The position numbers and the translations under genes were made by a program. This document shows positions 33,304-42,429 of a DNA stretch of 43,560 nucleotides, one piece after another; positions within the stretch are counted from its first letter, which is position 1, and every line of letters begins with the position of its first letter. Below the pieces are notes generated by a model. The model did no database searches. It was not told the origin of the DNA and was given only the letters and a program-made list of their open reading frames with translations. This DNA is from Pseudomonadota bacterium (lineage in GTDB: Bacteria; SZUA-182; DTGQ01): NCBI GenBank assembly GCA_030625085.1, contig DAOURK010000024.1:1-43560 (forward strand), written 5' to 3'.

Positions 33304-34326
33304 ATGAATCAAAAGAGATATAGAAAGATAATTATTTATTTTTCAATTATTGATGCTGTCCTGGTGGTCTTAACAATATTATTTATTTTATCTTTTTGGG
33401 GCACACAATTAATAAAGAGAATTTCTTTTGAAGGATTGGTATATTTATGTTTTTCCTTAATATTAGTGTTTTTATTACCCTTGTTTTCCCCTAAAAAGTT
33501 ATTTTATTTTGTTTGCTCAATAATTTATCAATTATTAGTTTTTGGATTTTGCTCAAACTTTTTATTTCGTATAGCAACTTCCTATATAATGGGGTACCGG
33601 TTGTTTAATTTTTCTCCGCATGGGTTTGGTTCATGGTTAATAATCAATGTCCCCGTAGTAATTGCTTTATTTGTTCCGGTGATTTTTCTTTTAGTTTTTT
33701 TAAAAAAAAGCAATATTAGCAGGTTAATAAAATGTAATATTACTATTCTTAGCTTTACGGCTTTAATATTTTGGGCTGCAACAAGTTATACCTATAATAG
33801 AAATTGGTATTCTTTACTTCATGATATAAATATTGATCCAGAGATAGTTTCGAATTTCACTGAAAATGTATACAATCCATCACTTACGAGAATGGAAAAT
33901 GCCGTTAAGATTCTCAACTGGGTTCACCATAATATCAGTTATGAAGGTAGCCCTGTATTATTGCCACTGCCAAAGCTAATTTTAAAAGCAAAGGGAACTT
34001 GCGGTATACAATCAAAAATATTCGGTAGTTTGGTTAAAGTTAGAGGATATCCAGTTCGCTTTATTGCCTTGAACTCCGACGATTGGAGGAAATTTCATGT
34101 TGCAGTTGAGGTTTACATCACGGACAGGTGGGTTTATTTTGATCCGCAACATAATCTTGTATTTTATAATGATTTCGGTCATCCCCTTTCTACTTGGGAT
34201 TTGCACTCTCATACGATTTATTCTTCTCAACATCCTCGTGGCGAAAAATTATTTGAAAATTTCCTAATATTTTCTGATGGGCATTATTTTTTAGTAACTA
34301 AAGAAAATTATAGGTGGTTTTATTGA
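33304..34326 (+). CDS. Membrane protein with transglutaminase-like domain
   Basis: Residues 1-165 contain about four to five hydrophobic segments. Residues about 190-300 form a transglutaminase-like (papain-fold) domain with Cys233 in GTCGIQS, His265 in KFHVAVEV and Asp280 in YFDPQHN, the complete catalytic triad. The domain would be on the non-cytoplasmic side if the number of segments is odd, which I cannot settle. Members may act as proteases, amidases or acyltransferases. The gene stands 86 nt after the VpsJ-like gene on the same strand. Confidence 0.72.
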   Translation: MNQKRYRKIIIYFSIIDAVLVVLTILFILSFWGTQLIKRISFEGLVYLCFSLILVFLLPLFSPKKLFYFVCSIIYQLLVFGFCSNFLFRIATSYIMGYRLFNFSPHGFGSWLIINVPVVIALFVPVIFLLVFLKKSNISRLIKCNITILSFTALIFWAATSYTYNRNWYSLLHDINIDPEIVSNFTENVYNPSLTRMENAVKILNWVHHNISYEGSPVLLPLPKLILKAKGTCGIQSKIFGSLVKVRGYPVRFIALNSDDWRKFHVAVEVYITDRWVYFDPQHNLVFYNDFGHPLSTWDLHSHTIYSSQHPRGEKLFENFLIFSDGHYFLVTKENYRWFY

Positions 34327-34689
34327 AGACAAGAAATGTTAAAAAGTTACCAAGGTTGTTGCTGATCTGCATTTTGTCGCCACTTTATACCGGCAGAGTA
34401 ATCTTTAGCCATTAAATATATTTTTTCGCATGAGAGAATAGAAAATGCCATATTTAATTAAATTATGAAAGTTTTTAAGAAAATTTTAGGAAAATAATTG
34501 ATAAAGGCAAATTATATTAATGGTAAAATTAAAATAAATATTTAATCAAAAAAATTTTGCACTCTAGTTATCGCGATAAGCCTCAAAAGAATGTTTGGGA
34601 AGAATTCACCGGGAAAAGTTTTGATAGATCTTTAAATGGAAAGATATAGTATATTCGATGGAGAATTACAATATCGCTAGAAGCTATCT
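34327..34689. other. Non-coding gap with a 12-bp palindrome
   Basis: This 363-nt AT-rich gap has no credible gene and no clear -35/-10 pair. The one distinct item is the perfect palindrome TTATCGCGATAA at 34568-34579, about 110 nt before the methyltransferase gene, which could be an operator. Confidence 0.4.
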
Positions 34690-35442
34690 ATGAAAAAGAA
34701 AAAAATTAGCATTATTAACCATTATAGAAAGCTATGGTTTTATACTTTCAATAGATATAAAAGAAATAATTACTTGTTAATGAGAGAATATTTTTCTAAA
34801 ATATTAATTTATGAGTTAGAGGAATTTATTTTACTTTGGAATAAAAAGGTTATTGATGTAGGGGGAGGCAGAGGAGAATTTTGCAAAAATCTTAATAAAA
34901 AAAGGAAATGTGATACAATAAATCTAGATCCAAACCCAAATCAAATGAATAGTAATAGTAAAAGTATATGGTCAAAAACTATATGTGGCTATGCAGACGC
35001 TATACCCTTTGGAAACAATGAATTTGATTTAGTTATTTGCAGAGGAGTTTTAGAACATATTCCAATGGAAAAACAAGAGGATTCAATTAATGAAATGTAT
35101 AGGGTAACTAAAGTGGGAGGAATTTGTTATATCACGATTCCTCCATGGTATAATCCCCATGCCGGGCACCAACTAAAACCTTTTCACATTTTTCCGTTTA
35201 AGCTAGCTAAATATTTAAGGGAGATGATTTTTAAAAATAAAATAAATGCGTCTTCTTTTGAAGAATTTAAATTATTTAAGATTACGTTTAAAAAAATGAT
35301 AGAGATGGCTTCGTTAAGTGGATTTAAGGTAGTAGCGACTAAAGATACTCACTTTAGAATGCATTTCTTAACAAAAATCCCTATAATTAGAGAAATAATG
35401 GTACCTGCTGTTTCTTTTATTTTGATAAAAATGAGTGAATAG
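34690..35442 (+). CDS. SAM-dependent methyltransferase (class I)
   Basis: This 250-residue class I methyltransferase has motif I VIDVGGGRGEF (about 55-65), an acidic strand-2 residue in INLDPN, motif II YADAIPFGNNEFDLVICRGV and the later LEHIPM block of Methyltransf_11 proteins. The substrate is unknown. In this setting a sugar, a lipid-linked glycan or a glycan terminus is plausible. Codon use is very AT-rich, with a lysine- and isoleucine-rich protein, more so than the neighbouring transferase genes. Confidence 0.78.
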   Translation: MKKKKISIINHYRKLWFYTFNRYKRNNYLLMREYFSKILIYELEEFILLWNKKVIDVGGGRGEFCKNLNKKRKCDTINLDPNPNQMNSNSKSIWSKTICGYADAIPFGNNEFDLVICRGVLEHIPMEKQEDSINEMYRVTKVGGICYITIPPWYNPHAGHQLKPFHIFPFKLAKYLREMIFKNKINASSFEEFKLFKITFKKMIEMASLSGFKVVATKDTHFRMHFLTKIPIIREIMVPAVSFILIKMSE

Positions 35443-35523
35443 TCAATTTATTGAAAATGATTATATTTGGTCATTTATAATATGTATATTGTCTCTATCA
35501 ATTTATAAAATTTATAAGTTCTT

Positions 35524-37248
35524 ATGGATAAATTTTTCAATAATAATAATATCAGTATTAATAAAACGGTAATAGCAATATTATCTTTCATTCTCCTAGT
35601 GGGGTTCGGGCTCCGTCTGTGGGGAATTTCCTGGGGACATCCTGAGATCTCGTATATAGATGCGGGCGCAACCATTAGACCTGCCAAGCGAATTGCCTAT
35701 AATATTCTGAATAAAAAATTCGATATTGATCCGCAATACTATTTATATCCCAATCTCTTTCATAATTTATTAGCCACAGAATTTGTTGTATATGGACTTG
35801 TAAAGACTAAATCTAACGGAGGAAACCTTTCTTATAAAGAAAAACTTGATAATCTTTTTCATGATGAGAAAAATTTTTATAAATTTGAACTTCTTGCTCG
35901 GATAACAAGCACCATTGCGGGTACCCTAACTATTTTATTTGTTTTTTTTCTGGCCATGGCCGCATATGGTGGAGATAAGAGAATTGGGCTTATCAGTGCA
36001 CTTTTCCTCGCCTTTATGTATTTACATGTGAAAGACTGTAAGTATCCTATGACTGATGCCATCATGGCTTTATTTTCCACTATTGCCTTGATCTATATTG
36101 TAAAAATACTTTTTCAAAATAATCTGAAGGCGTATATATTGGCGGGATTATTTATTGGCCTGGGAATTTCAACAAAATATCTACCAGCGCCATTAATCTT
36201 GCCCTTTTTTATGGCTATCGGGCTAAGCTGGTTTTACAACAGAAAAAAAAGTAATTTTTTCAGGGATTATATAAAAAAAAGTATTATTGGTTTTGTATGT
36301 ATTGCCTTGGGATTTCTTATAGGCACTCCTATGTTTATTCCAAGATTTAAGCTCTTTACTGCTCGATTGATGAAAACACAAAAGTCTAATGTTATCACCG
36401 CAGAAAGAAAAGCGGAGGGCTATAAAGCAAAATTAGGGCAAGTGCAACAGGGATATTTTGATCTTTTATTTTCTACTACTCCAAATTTTAACGAACCTCT
36501 TTGCTTAAATTCCGTCAGGGGGGCCATGGATATGCCCTTATTGCTTTTGACGCTGGCGGGGTTATTTTTTGCTCTTTATATAGGGCTTACCAAACATACA
36601 AAACAAGGAGCTATAGATATTGTATTCGTAACATTTATTATTGTTTATTATTTTTTTCTGGCAGAGCCCACAAAACTTCGGGTGGTAAGATATTTATATA
36701 TAATGCTCCCTTTATATGCAGTAATTGCGGCTCGTTTTTTAACCCAGGCAGTAGATTGTCTTCGGATCGCAAAAATAAAAAAGTTGATATTGTTGATTGT
36801 ACTTGCTGTTATATTTGTGTATCCTACCGCAGCCCGATCTATGCAATATAGTCATCTAATGTCTCATACGGATACAAGAATTTTTGCCAGGCAATGGATA
36901 GAAGAGAATATAGCGAAGGGTAGTACTATTTTAATGGCTAATCTTTATCCGGTTAAACTATCCCTTGAAAAATATAAAGTACTTTTTTATTCCAAACAGA
37001 TAGTCAGGAAACAAGCATTGCCTCCGGCCAAGGTATTTAAAGATCAATATAATGTGGATTATGTTATCACTTCGAGTTATTTTTATATACGGTATTATCT
37101 TCGGGAAAGCCAAATTGATTATCCGGAAGTGACAAGGAGACAGATCAATTTCTACAAGTCCTTGGACAAGGATGGTAAGTTAATCAAGGTTTTTGAGAAT
37201 AATGAATGGGATAAACCCGGTCCTACCATTAAAATCTATAAATTGTGA
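35524..37248 (+). CDS. Second GT39-like membrane glycosyltransferase
   Basis: This 574-residue polytopic protein has the same overall plan as the gene at 27991: one TM (about 15-32), an external loop with an acidic residue, ten or so further hydrophobic segments and a C-terminal soluble part. In the external loop the sequence is GHPEISYIDAGATIRPAKRI. Asp46 is kept, but the Glu usual after it in PMT/ArnT enzymes is Ala47. It likely transfers a sugar from a polyprenyl-phosphate donor made by one of the two GT2 enzymes. The change at position 47 leaves activity uncertain. Confidence 0.72.
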   Translation: MDKFFNNNNISINKTVIAILSFILLVGFGLRLWGISWGHPEISYIDAGATIRPAKRIAYNILNKKFDIDPQYYLYPNLFHNLLATEFVVYGLVKTKSNGGNLSYKEKLDNLFHDEKNFYKFELLARITSTIAGTLTILFVFFLAMAAYGGDKRIGLISALFLAFMYLHVKDCKYPMTDAIMALFSTIALIYIVKILFQNNLKAYILAGLFIGLGISTKYLPAPLILPFFMAIGLSWFYNRKKSNFFRDYIKKSIIGFVCIALGFLIGTPMFIPRFKLFTARLMKTQKSNVITAERKAEGYKAKLGQVQQGYFDLLFSTTPNFNEPLCLNSVRGAMDMPLLLLTLAGLFFALYIGLTKHTKQGAIDIVFVTFIIVYYFFLAEPTKLRVVRYLYIMLPLYAVIAARFLTQAVDCLRIAKIKKLILLIVLAVIFVYPTAARSMQYSHLMSHTDTRIFARQWIEENIAKGSTILMANLYPVKLSLEKYKVLFYSKQIVRKQALPPAKVFKDQYNVDYVITSSYFYIRYYLRESQIDYPEVTRRQINFYKSLDKDGKLIKVFENNEWDKPGPTIKIYKL

Positions 37249-37346
37249 ACATTCCTCAATAAATAATCGCGATTTTATTATTTTGCTTATTCTATAACGG
37301 TTATCTTTTTAGTGTATTATTTTATTATGATGGTAGAAAAGATTCG

Positions 37347-38684
37347 ATGAGAAAGGTTCTTATTATAACCTATTATTGGCCTCCCGCCGGAGGAGGAGCA
37401 GTACAGCGTATTACTAAATTTTGTAAATATTTGCCGGAATTTGGTTGGGAACCAATTATTTTAACAGTAAAAAATGGGACTTATGATACACTGGATAAAA
37501 GTCTGGAAGCTGATGTCTCCCATATAGCTAAAGTATATTATGCATCATCTCTTGAGCCTCACCTTATATTCAATTTTTTAAAAAATAAAATAGTTTCAAA
37601 TAAAAGTAATAGAATCAATGGTAACCATTCTAAATTTTTACATTCTTCTCTTGACTACTACTTATGGTATATGGCTGAATTAATAAGGCTTAATCTTTTT
37701 ATCCCTGATTCTCGAATTGGGTGGTATTTTAATGCTTGTAAGAGGGCAAAGGAAATTATAGCTGAGAACGAGGTTGATTTAGTATTTTCTACCTCGCCGC
37801 CATATACCGTCCAGTTAATAGGATTATACATTAAAAGGGAATTCAATTTACCGTGGATTGTTGATGTTCGTGATCCTTGGGTTGAAAATACAGCTTACAA
37901 TACGGTTCCTCGATTAAAGATTATTAAATTACTGAATGGTTATCTTGAAAAGAGAGTCTTGAACCACGCTGATGTAGCTATTACTATAGGAGAGACATTA
38001 AAGGGGTTATTGAAAGAAAAAAAGAGGAACCTTCCTATCAAGATTATTACCAATGGATATGATGAGATAAAAAAGGGATCTCCATCAATACAGAAAACGT
38101 CACATTTTTTTATAAGTCATATGGGATTTATGGACCCTCATCGAATTCCATTAACCCTTTTTAAAATTCTGGCCGAGATGATGGAAGAGAATGCAAAATT
38201 TTGTCAAGATTTTCGTTTCCGTGCGATTGGGAATATTTCTGTAAAGGCAAATCGCGCTTTAAAGGGTTACATAGATACAGCACATCTTATCAAAATTCAG
38301 CATTTGCCTTATCAAAAATTGTTACCTTATCTTTATGAGGGACAAATCCTGCTGGTAATTATCGATAAAGTTGCTCTTAATAAATTGATTATTACTGGGA
38401 AACTTTTTGAGTATCTCCCTACCGGCAATCCCATTTTGGGGATTGGCCCTGTTGATGGTGATGCGGCGAATATACTTAAAGATACAGGCGCAGGACAATT
38501 CTTTAACTATGATGATGAAAAGGGAATAAAAGATTTTATTATTAAGCATTATCAAAATTGGCGGTATAACAGATTAAATACCGGGTTAAAACAGCACCCC
38601 AAATACAAGCGCAGGGAGCTGACAAAAGAATTAGCTTGGTTTTTTAATGGATTTCTTGATTCTTATCACCGGATGAAAAATTAA
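37347..38684 (+). CDS. Family 4 glycosyltransferase
   Basis: This 445-residue cytoplasmic GT-B transferase opens with VLIITYYWPPAGGGAVQRIT, the glycine-rich N-terminal loop of GT4 enzymes. It continues with WIVDVRDPW and the donor-side motif KLFEYLPTGNPILGIGP, where the EX7E-type acidic residues are replaced by the variant found in WcaI-like enzymes. It probably adds a sugar to the lipid-linked repeat unit. The asnB-like gene starts 4 nt after its stop. Confidence 0.82.
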   Translation: MRKVLIITYYWPPAGGGAVQRITKFCKYLPEFGWEPIILTVKNGTYDTLDKSLEADVSHIAKVYYASSLEPHLIFNFLKNKIVSNKSNRINGNHSKFLHSSLDYYLWYMAELIRLNLFIPDSRIGWYFNACKRAKEIIAENEVDLVFSTSPPYTVQLIGLYIKREFNLPWIVDVRDPWVENTAYNTVPRLKIIKLLNGYLEKRVLNHADVAITIGETLKGLLKEKKRNLPIKIITNGYDEIKKGSPSIQKTSHFFISHMGFMDPHRIPLTLFKILAEMMEENAKFCQDFRFRAIGNISVKANRALKGYIDTAHLIKIQHLPYQKLLPYLYEGQILLVIIDKVALNKLIITGKLFEYLPTGNPILGIGPVDGDAANILKDTGAGQFFNYDDEKGIKDFIIKHYQNWRYNRLNTGLKQHPKYKRRELTKELAWFFNGFLDSYHRMKN

Positions 38685-38688
38685 ATTT

Positions 38689-40572
38689 ATGTGTGGTATT
38701 GTAGGCTTTTTTGGTTTCAGAGATGATCATCTTATTCAAAAGATGTGTGAAAAAATTAAACATCGTGGCCCTGATCATACGGGAATATATACATCTGATA
38801 TGGTTAGTTTGGGCAATACCCGCCTGAGTATAATTGATGTTGAGGGTGGAAATCAGCCTTTGTGGAATGAGGATAGAACTATTTGCTGTGTGTATAATGG
38901 TGAGATTTATAATTTTCCCACCCTGAAAAGAGAGCTTGAGTTGAAAGGGCATTATTTTCACACTAAAACTGATACTGAGGTTATTCTTCATTTATACGAA
39001 GAATTTGGTTTGGAATTTCCTGCTCGTTTAAATGGAATGTTTGCCTTTGCCCTTTGGGACGTTCAAAAAAAACAGTTGCTTTTAGGTCGAGACCCCGTTG
39101 GTATAAAACCCTTGCATTATTTATTTAAAGATAAAAAACTAATATTTGGTTCGGAGATCAAATCAATTCTTTGTTGGCCTCATTATAAGCCGTCTACAGA
39201 GTATCAATCCTTGCATTATTTATTAAACCTTCGCTATATCCCTAAAGATAAGACGTTATTTAAGAATATTTATCGGGTGCTACCCGGTCAGATGTTATTG
39301 ATGAACCATCAAGGTATCAAAAAATATTCATTTGCAAATTATTGCTATTCTCCTGATCGATCACTTACTCTCTCTCGGGTCGTAAAGGATCTTCCAGGGC
39401 TTCTTGCTTCCGCTGTTAGAAGACAATTAATAAGCGATGTACCAATAGGGGTTTATTTATCAGGAGGCATGGATTCTTCTACCATAGTGGCCATGATGAA
39501 AAAGACAGGTGCTGATCCAATTAATACCTATACCTTAGGGTTTGATGAACCAACTGATGAATTAGCGGATGCCAGGATAATGGCTAAGTTTTTTCAAACA
39601 GTTCATCATGAAGAAGTTATCGCATGCGATGCCCTAAAAAATATGCGAAAGGTAATCTATCATACTGAGGAGCCCAAAGAGAACGCTTTACAAGGGCTTT
39701 TAGTAAGTCGTTTTGCCTCACAAAATTTAAAGGTTGTTCTTGGCGGACTCGGGGGAGATGAGATATTCGGGGGGTATCAAATAAATAGATATCTACAAGC
39801 AGGCCGATTCATTCATTCATTGTTCCCCTTCTATAGACTTGGCCTTGGTAGTGTAAGAAATAGTTTCTATGAGCTTGATGCTAAAATGGGAACACTTTGT
39901 ACAAATGATTATAGAAAAGGTATGCAACTGGGTTTTTCAGGTGGTGATCCTGTAGGCTTTTATCTGATATTAAGAAATGTTTGGGATATGGATAGAGGGT
40001 TTTGGAGTCAAATTTATACACAGGATTTTCTTAACTCTAATAAGATAAACCCTTGTCGCAGCATATTCGAGCCGTACTTTCAAAGGAAGGAGCTTAATTT
40101 CCTTGAAGCTGCTCTTGATGCGGAATTTCATACCAAAATGCCTGATGATTTTCTTTTAAACGAGGACAGAACAAGCATGGCAAATTCTCTTGAGGTAAGG
40201 GTCCCTTATCTTGACCATGAGCTGGTTAAATACGCCCTTACGATACCTTCACAACTTAAAGTGAATAATATGAAGTTAAAGTACTGTTTTAGGGAAGCAA
40301 TGAAAGGTCTTTTGCCGGAAAAAATTATAAAGAAAAAAAAATGGGGGTTTACTTTTAATCCTTACTTTCAGTTTAAAAAAGATTTAAAAAAAACATCCGA
40401 AGAGGTCCTCACTGAAAAAAGAATAAGGGAACAAGGAATATTTAATTATGCTTTTATTAGAAAAATACTCGATCACCCCCCCCATCCAAGGCTTCGATGG
40501 CATTATTTCTATTTATGGATATTAGTAGGGTATCAGATTTGGGAGGATATATTTTTAACACAATTTGTATAA
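38689..40572 (+). CDS. asnB: Asparagine synthetase (glutamine-hydrolysing), AsnB-like
   Basis: This 627-residue cytoplasmic enzyme has the class II glutamine amidotransferase domain with nucleophile Cys2 (MCGIVGFFG), RGPDHTG and the NGEIYNF block, followed by an ATP-PPase synthetase domain with the PP-loop SGGMDSS (258-264) and GGDEIFGGY. Genuine asparagine synthesis is possible. Several polysaccharide loci carry AsnB-like proteins (for example WbpS) that convert a sugar carboxylate to an amide, and its position here favours such a role (inference). It is tightly spaced behind the GT4 gene. Confidence 0.88.
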   Translation: MCGIVGFFGFRDDHLIQKMCEKIKHRGPDHTGIYTSDMVSLGNTRLSIIDVEGGNQPLWNEDRTICCVYNGEIYNFPTLKRELELKGHYFHTKTDTEVILHLYEEFGLEFPARLNGMFAFALWDVQKKQLLLGRDPVGIKPLHYLFKDKKLIFGSEIKSILCWPHYKPSTEYQSLHYLLNLRYIPKDKTLFKNIYRVLPGQMLLMNHQGIKKYSFANYCYSPDRSLTLSRVVKDLPGLLASAVRRQLISDVPIGVYLSGGMDSSTIVAMMKKTGADPINTYTLGFDEPTDELADARIMAKFFQTVHHEEVIACDALKNMRKVIYHTEEPKENALQGLLVSRFASQNLKVVLGGLGGDEIFGGYQINRYLQAGRFIHSLFPFYRLGLGSVRNSFYELDAKMGTLCTNDYRKGMQLGFSGGDPVGFYLILRNVWDMDRGFWSQIYTQDFLNSNKINPCRSIFEPYFQRKELNFLEAALDAEFHTKMPDDFLLNEDRTSMANSLEVRVPYLDHELVKYALTIPSQLKVNNMKLKYCFREAMKGLLPEKIIKKKKWGFTFNPYFQFKKDLKKTSEEVLTEKRIREQGIFNYAFIRKILDHPPHPRLRWHYFYLWILVGYQIWEDIFLTQFV

Positions 40573-40678
40573 AGCTGTCTAATGGCTTTAATTTGGGAGA
40601 AGTGTTTTTTTTATATCAAAAAAATCAAAATACTCAGCAAATAAAACATTTGGCTATATCGAAAACTCAGGTTGCCTA

Positions 40679-40708
40679 TTGACTCTGTTTGCCCTCGCCC
40701 TGTATAGT
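40679..40708 (+). promoter_or_regulatory. Candidate promoter for the flippase gene
   Basis: TTGACT (40679-40684) and TATAGT (40703-40708) are 18 nt apart, 47 nt before the flippase ATG. A TTGGAG ribosome site lies at about 40735-40740. Confidence 0.42.
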
Positions 40709-40754
40709 AAAGGCTTAATCAAGTATAAAATTTTTTGGAGAACTAAATATTCAG

Positions 40755-42257
40755 ATGTTGACCGGCACGCGTTCCTTATTCAGCGGTAGACTGAGTAAAA
40801 TTTTTTCCATTTATTCACTCGGACGTATCATTAGTGCCCTCGTTTCTTTGTTTCTGCTGCCCGTATTCACGAAAGTACTTCCTAAAACAGAGTTTGGGAT
40901 CGTAGGGATATTATGGCTGGTAAATCCCCTTTTGTCCCGTTTCACAAATCTTGGGATGAATGTAGGTGTTTATCTCAAATTTTTTAAATTAGATCATAAA
41001 ACTCTTTCGTCATATCTTCACAATGCTCTTTGTGGAATAACTTTGTTTAGTCTTTTAGTCTGGTTTATCGGAGTATGGAAAATTCAATGGATACAGGTGA
41101 TTATTGCCAAAGACATGACACGAGTGATATTCAGCTTGTTTTTTTGTTCTATATTATTTACAAATTATATAATTATGACCCAGGGCCTTCTGCGTATGGA
41201 AGAAAAGGCCGCTTACTATGTAATTATGACAATCCTTCCCCAAATTGTCACTACCATAACTACCTATATCCTGATAATGTATGTTGAGAAAAGTTATACT
41301 TCCTATGTTTTGGGTATGGCCTTAGGCAGTTGTATCTCTGGAGTAATTGGATTGATATATTTATTTAAACGGTATCCAATAAAATATTTCTATCCTTCCT
41401 CATCCATTTTAAAAAACCTATTAAGAATTGGTCTGCCTGTATTCCCTGGAACTGTAGGCGGGATTATCCTAGCTTCAGGTGATCGATATGTTATCAAATA
41501 CTTTTTGGGGTTAGAAGCTGTTGCTGTTTACACCTATGGGTATCGGTTTGCCGAGTATATCCTCACCAGCTTGTTTCAACCATTTGGGAGAGCTTTAGGA
41601 CCTATTATATTAGATAAGGCTGCAGCAAATTTTGAGGAAGCATCGGTCTATAATTCAAAAATTATTTTTGCGAGTTTATGTTTTTTCCCTCTTTTACTTT
41701 CTGCAATTATAATTCCCTTTAAGGATATAATGACCCTGCTGGGAAGTAAAGGATATGGTCCGTCCTATTTAATATATCTCATTAGTTTATTCGGCATCTT
41801 GTTATATAACACGTCTCAGTTAAACGGTGTCATATTTAACCACCTTGAGCGGACTGAATGTAGTATGATAGTCGTGCTCAGTGGCGCAGTCATGAATGTA
41901 GGCTTGAATATATGGTTGGTTCCTAAATACGGCATTATTGCCGCAGCCTTTACTACGGGCGTATGTTATCTGTTCATGTTAAGCTTTACCATCTTTATTG
42001 TGAATCACTTTATCTCCACAAAAATAAGTTTATTCCGTATGATACTGCGAATGACCCCATTACTTTTTTATTTAATCTGTATATGGTACCTTGACTTTTC
42101 ATTACAGGGAATATCTCTATGGCAAACATATATTGTGAAGCTTGGATTATTCTGTCTTCTTACAATTACAACTTTGCTTATTTTCCCTGAAGGGAAAGAA
42201 ATACTTATTTTTTTGCGATCGGGTTATAGAAATGGTAATCAACTTTTCCAGTCTTAA
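40755..42257 (+). CDS. Polysaccharide flippase (Wzx/MATE-like, PST family)
   Basis: This 500-residue polytopic protein with about 12-14 hydrophobic segments starts with the family-typical GTRSLFSGRLSKIFSIYSLG and carries SGDRYVIKYFLGLEAVAVYT in the middle, the conserved block of Wzx-like lipid-linked oligosaccharide flippases. It would move the undecaprenyl-linked repeat unit across the inner membrane. No Wzy-type polymerase was recognised beside it. Confidence 0.88.
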   Translation: MLTGTRSLFSGRLSKIFSIYSLGRIISALVSLFLLPVFTKVLPKTEFGIVGILWLVNPLLSRFTNLGMNVGVYLKFFKLDHKTLSSYLHNALCGITLFSLLVWFIGVWKIQWIQVIIAKDMTRVIFSLFFCSILFTNYIIMTQGLLRMEEKAAYYVIMTILPQIVTTITTYILIMYVEKSYTSYVLGMALGSCISGVIGLIYLFKRYPIKYFYPSSSILKNLLRIGLPVFPGTVGGIILASGDRYVIKYFLGLEAVAVYTYGYRFAEYILTSLFQPFGRALGPIILDKAAANFEEASVYNSKIIFASLCFFPLLLSAIIIPFKDIMTLLGSKGYGPSYLIYLISLFGILLYNTSQLNGVIFNHLERTECSMIVVLSGAVMNVGLNIWLVPKYGIIAAAFTTGVCYLFMLSFTIFIVNHFISTKISLFRMILRMTPLLFYLICIWYLDFSLQGISLWQTYIVKLGLFCLLTITTLLIFPEGKEILIFLRSGYRNGNQLFQS

Positions 42258-42429
42258 TTTAGGCCATCCTCATATTGACGCCATATTTGGCGGAATGTAC
42301 AACGAAAATTAAACAATATGTGCGGTATTTTTCATCCGCCACAGAAAGTATAAACTAAAAAATAAAGGATACCCAATATCTTGTGTTGGGTATTGAAACG
42401 GTCATTATTTTTGAAAATGAGAATAAGCC

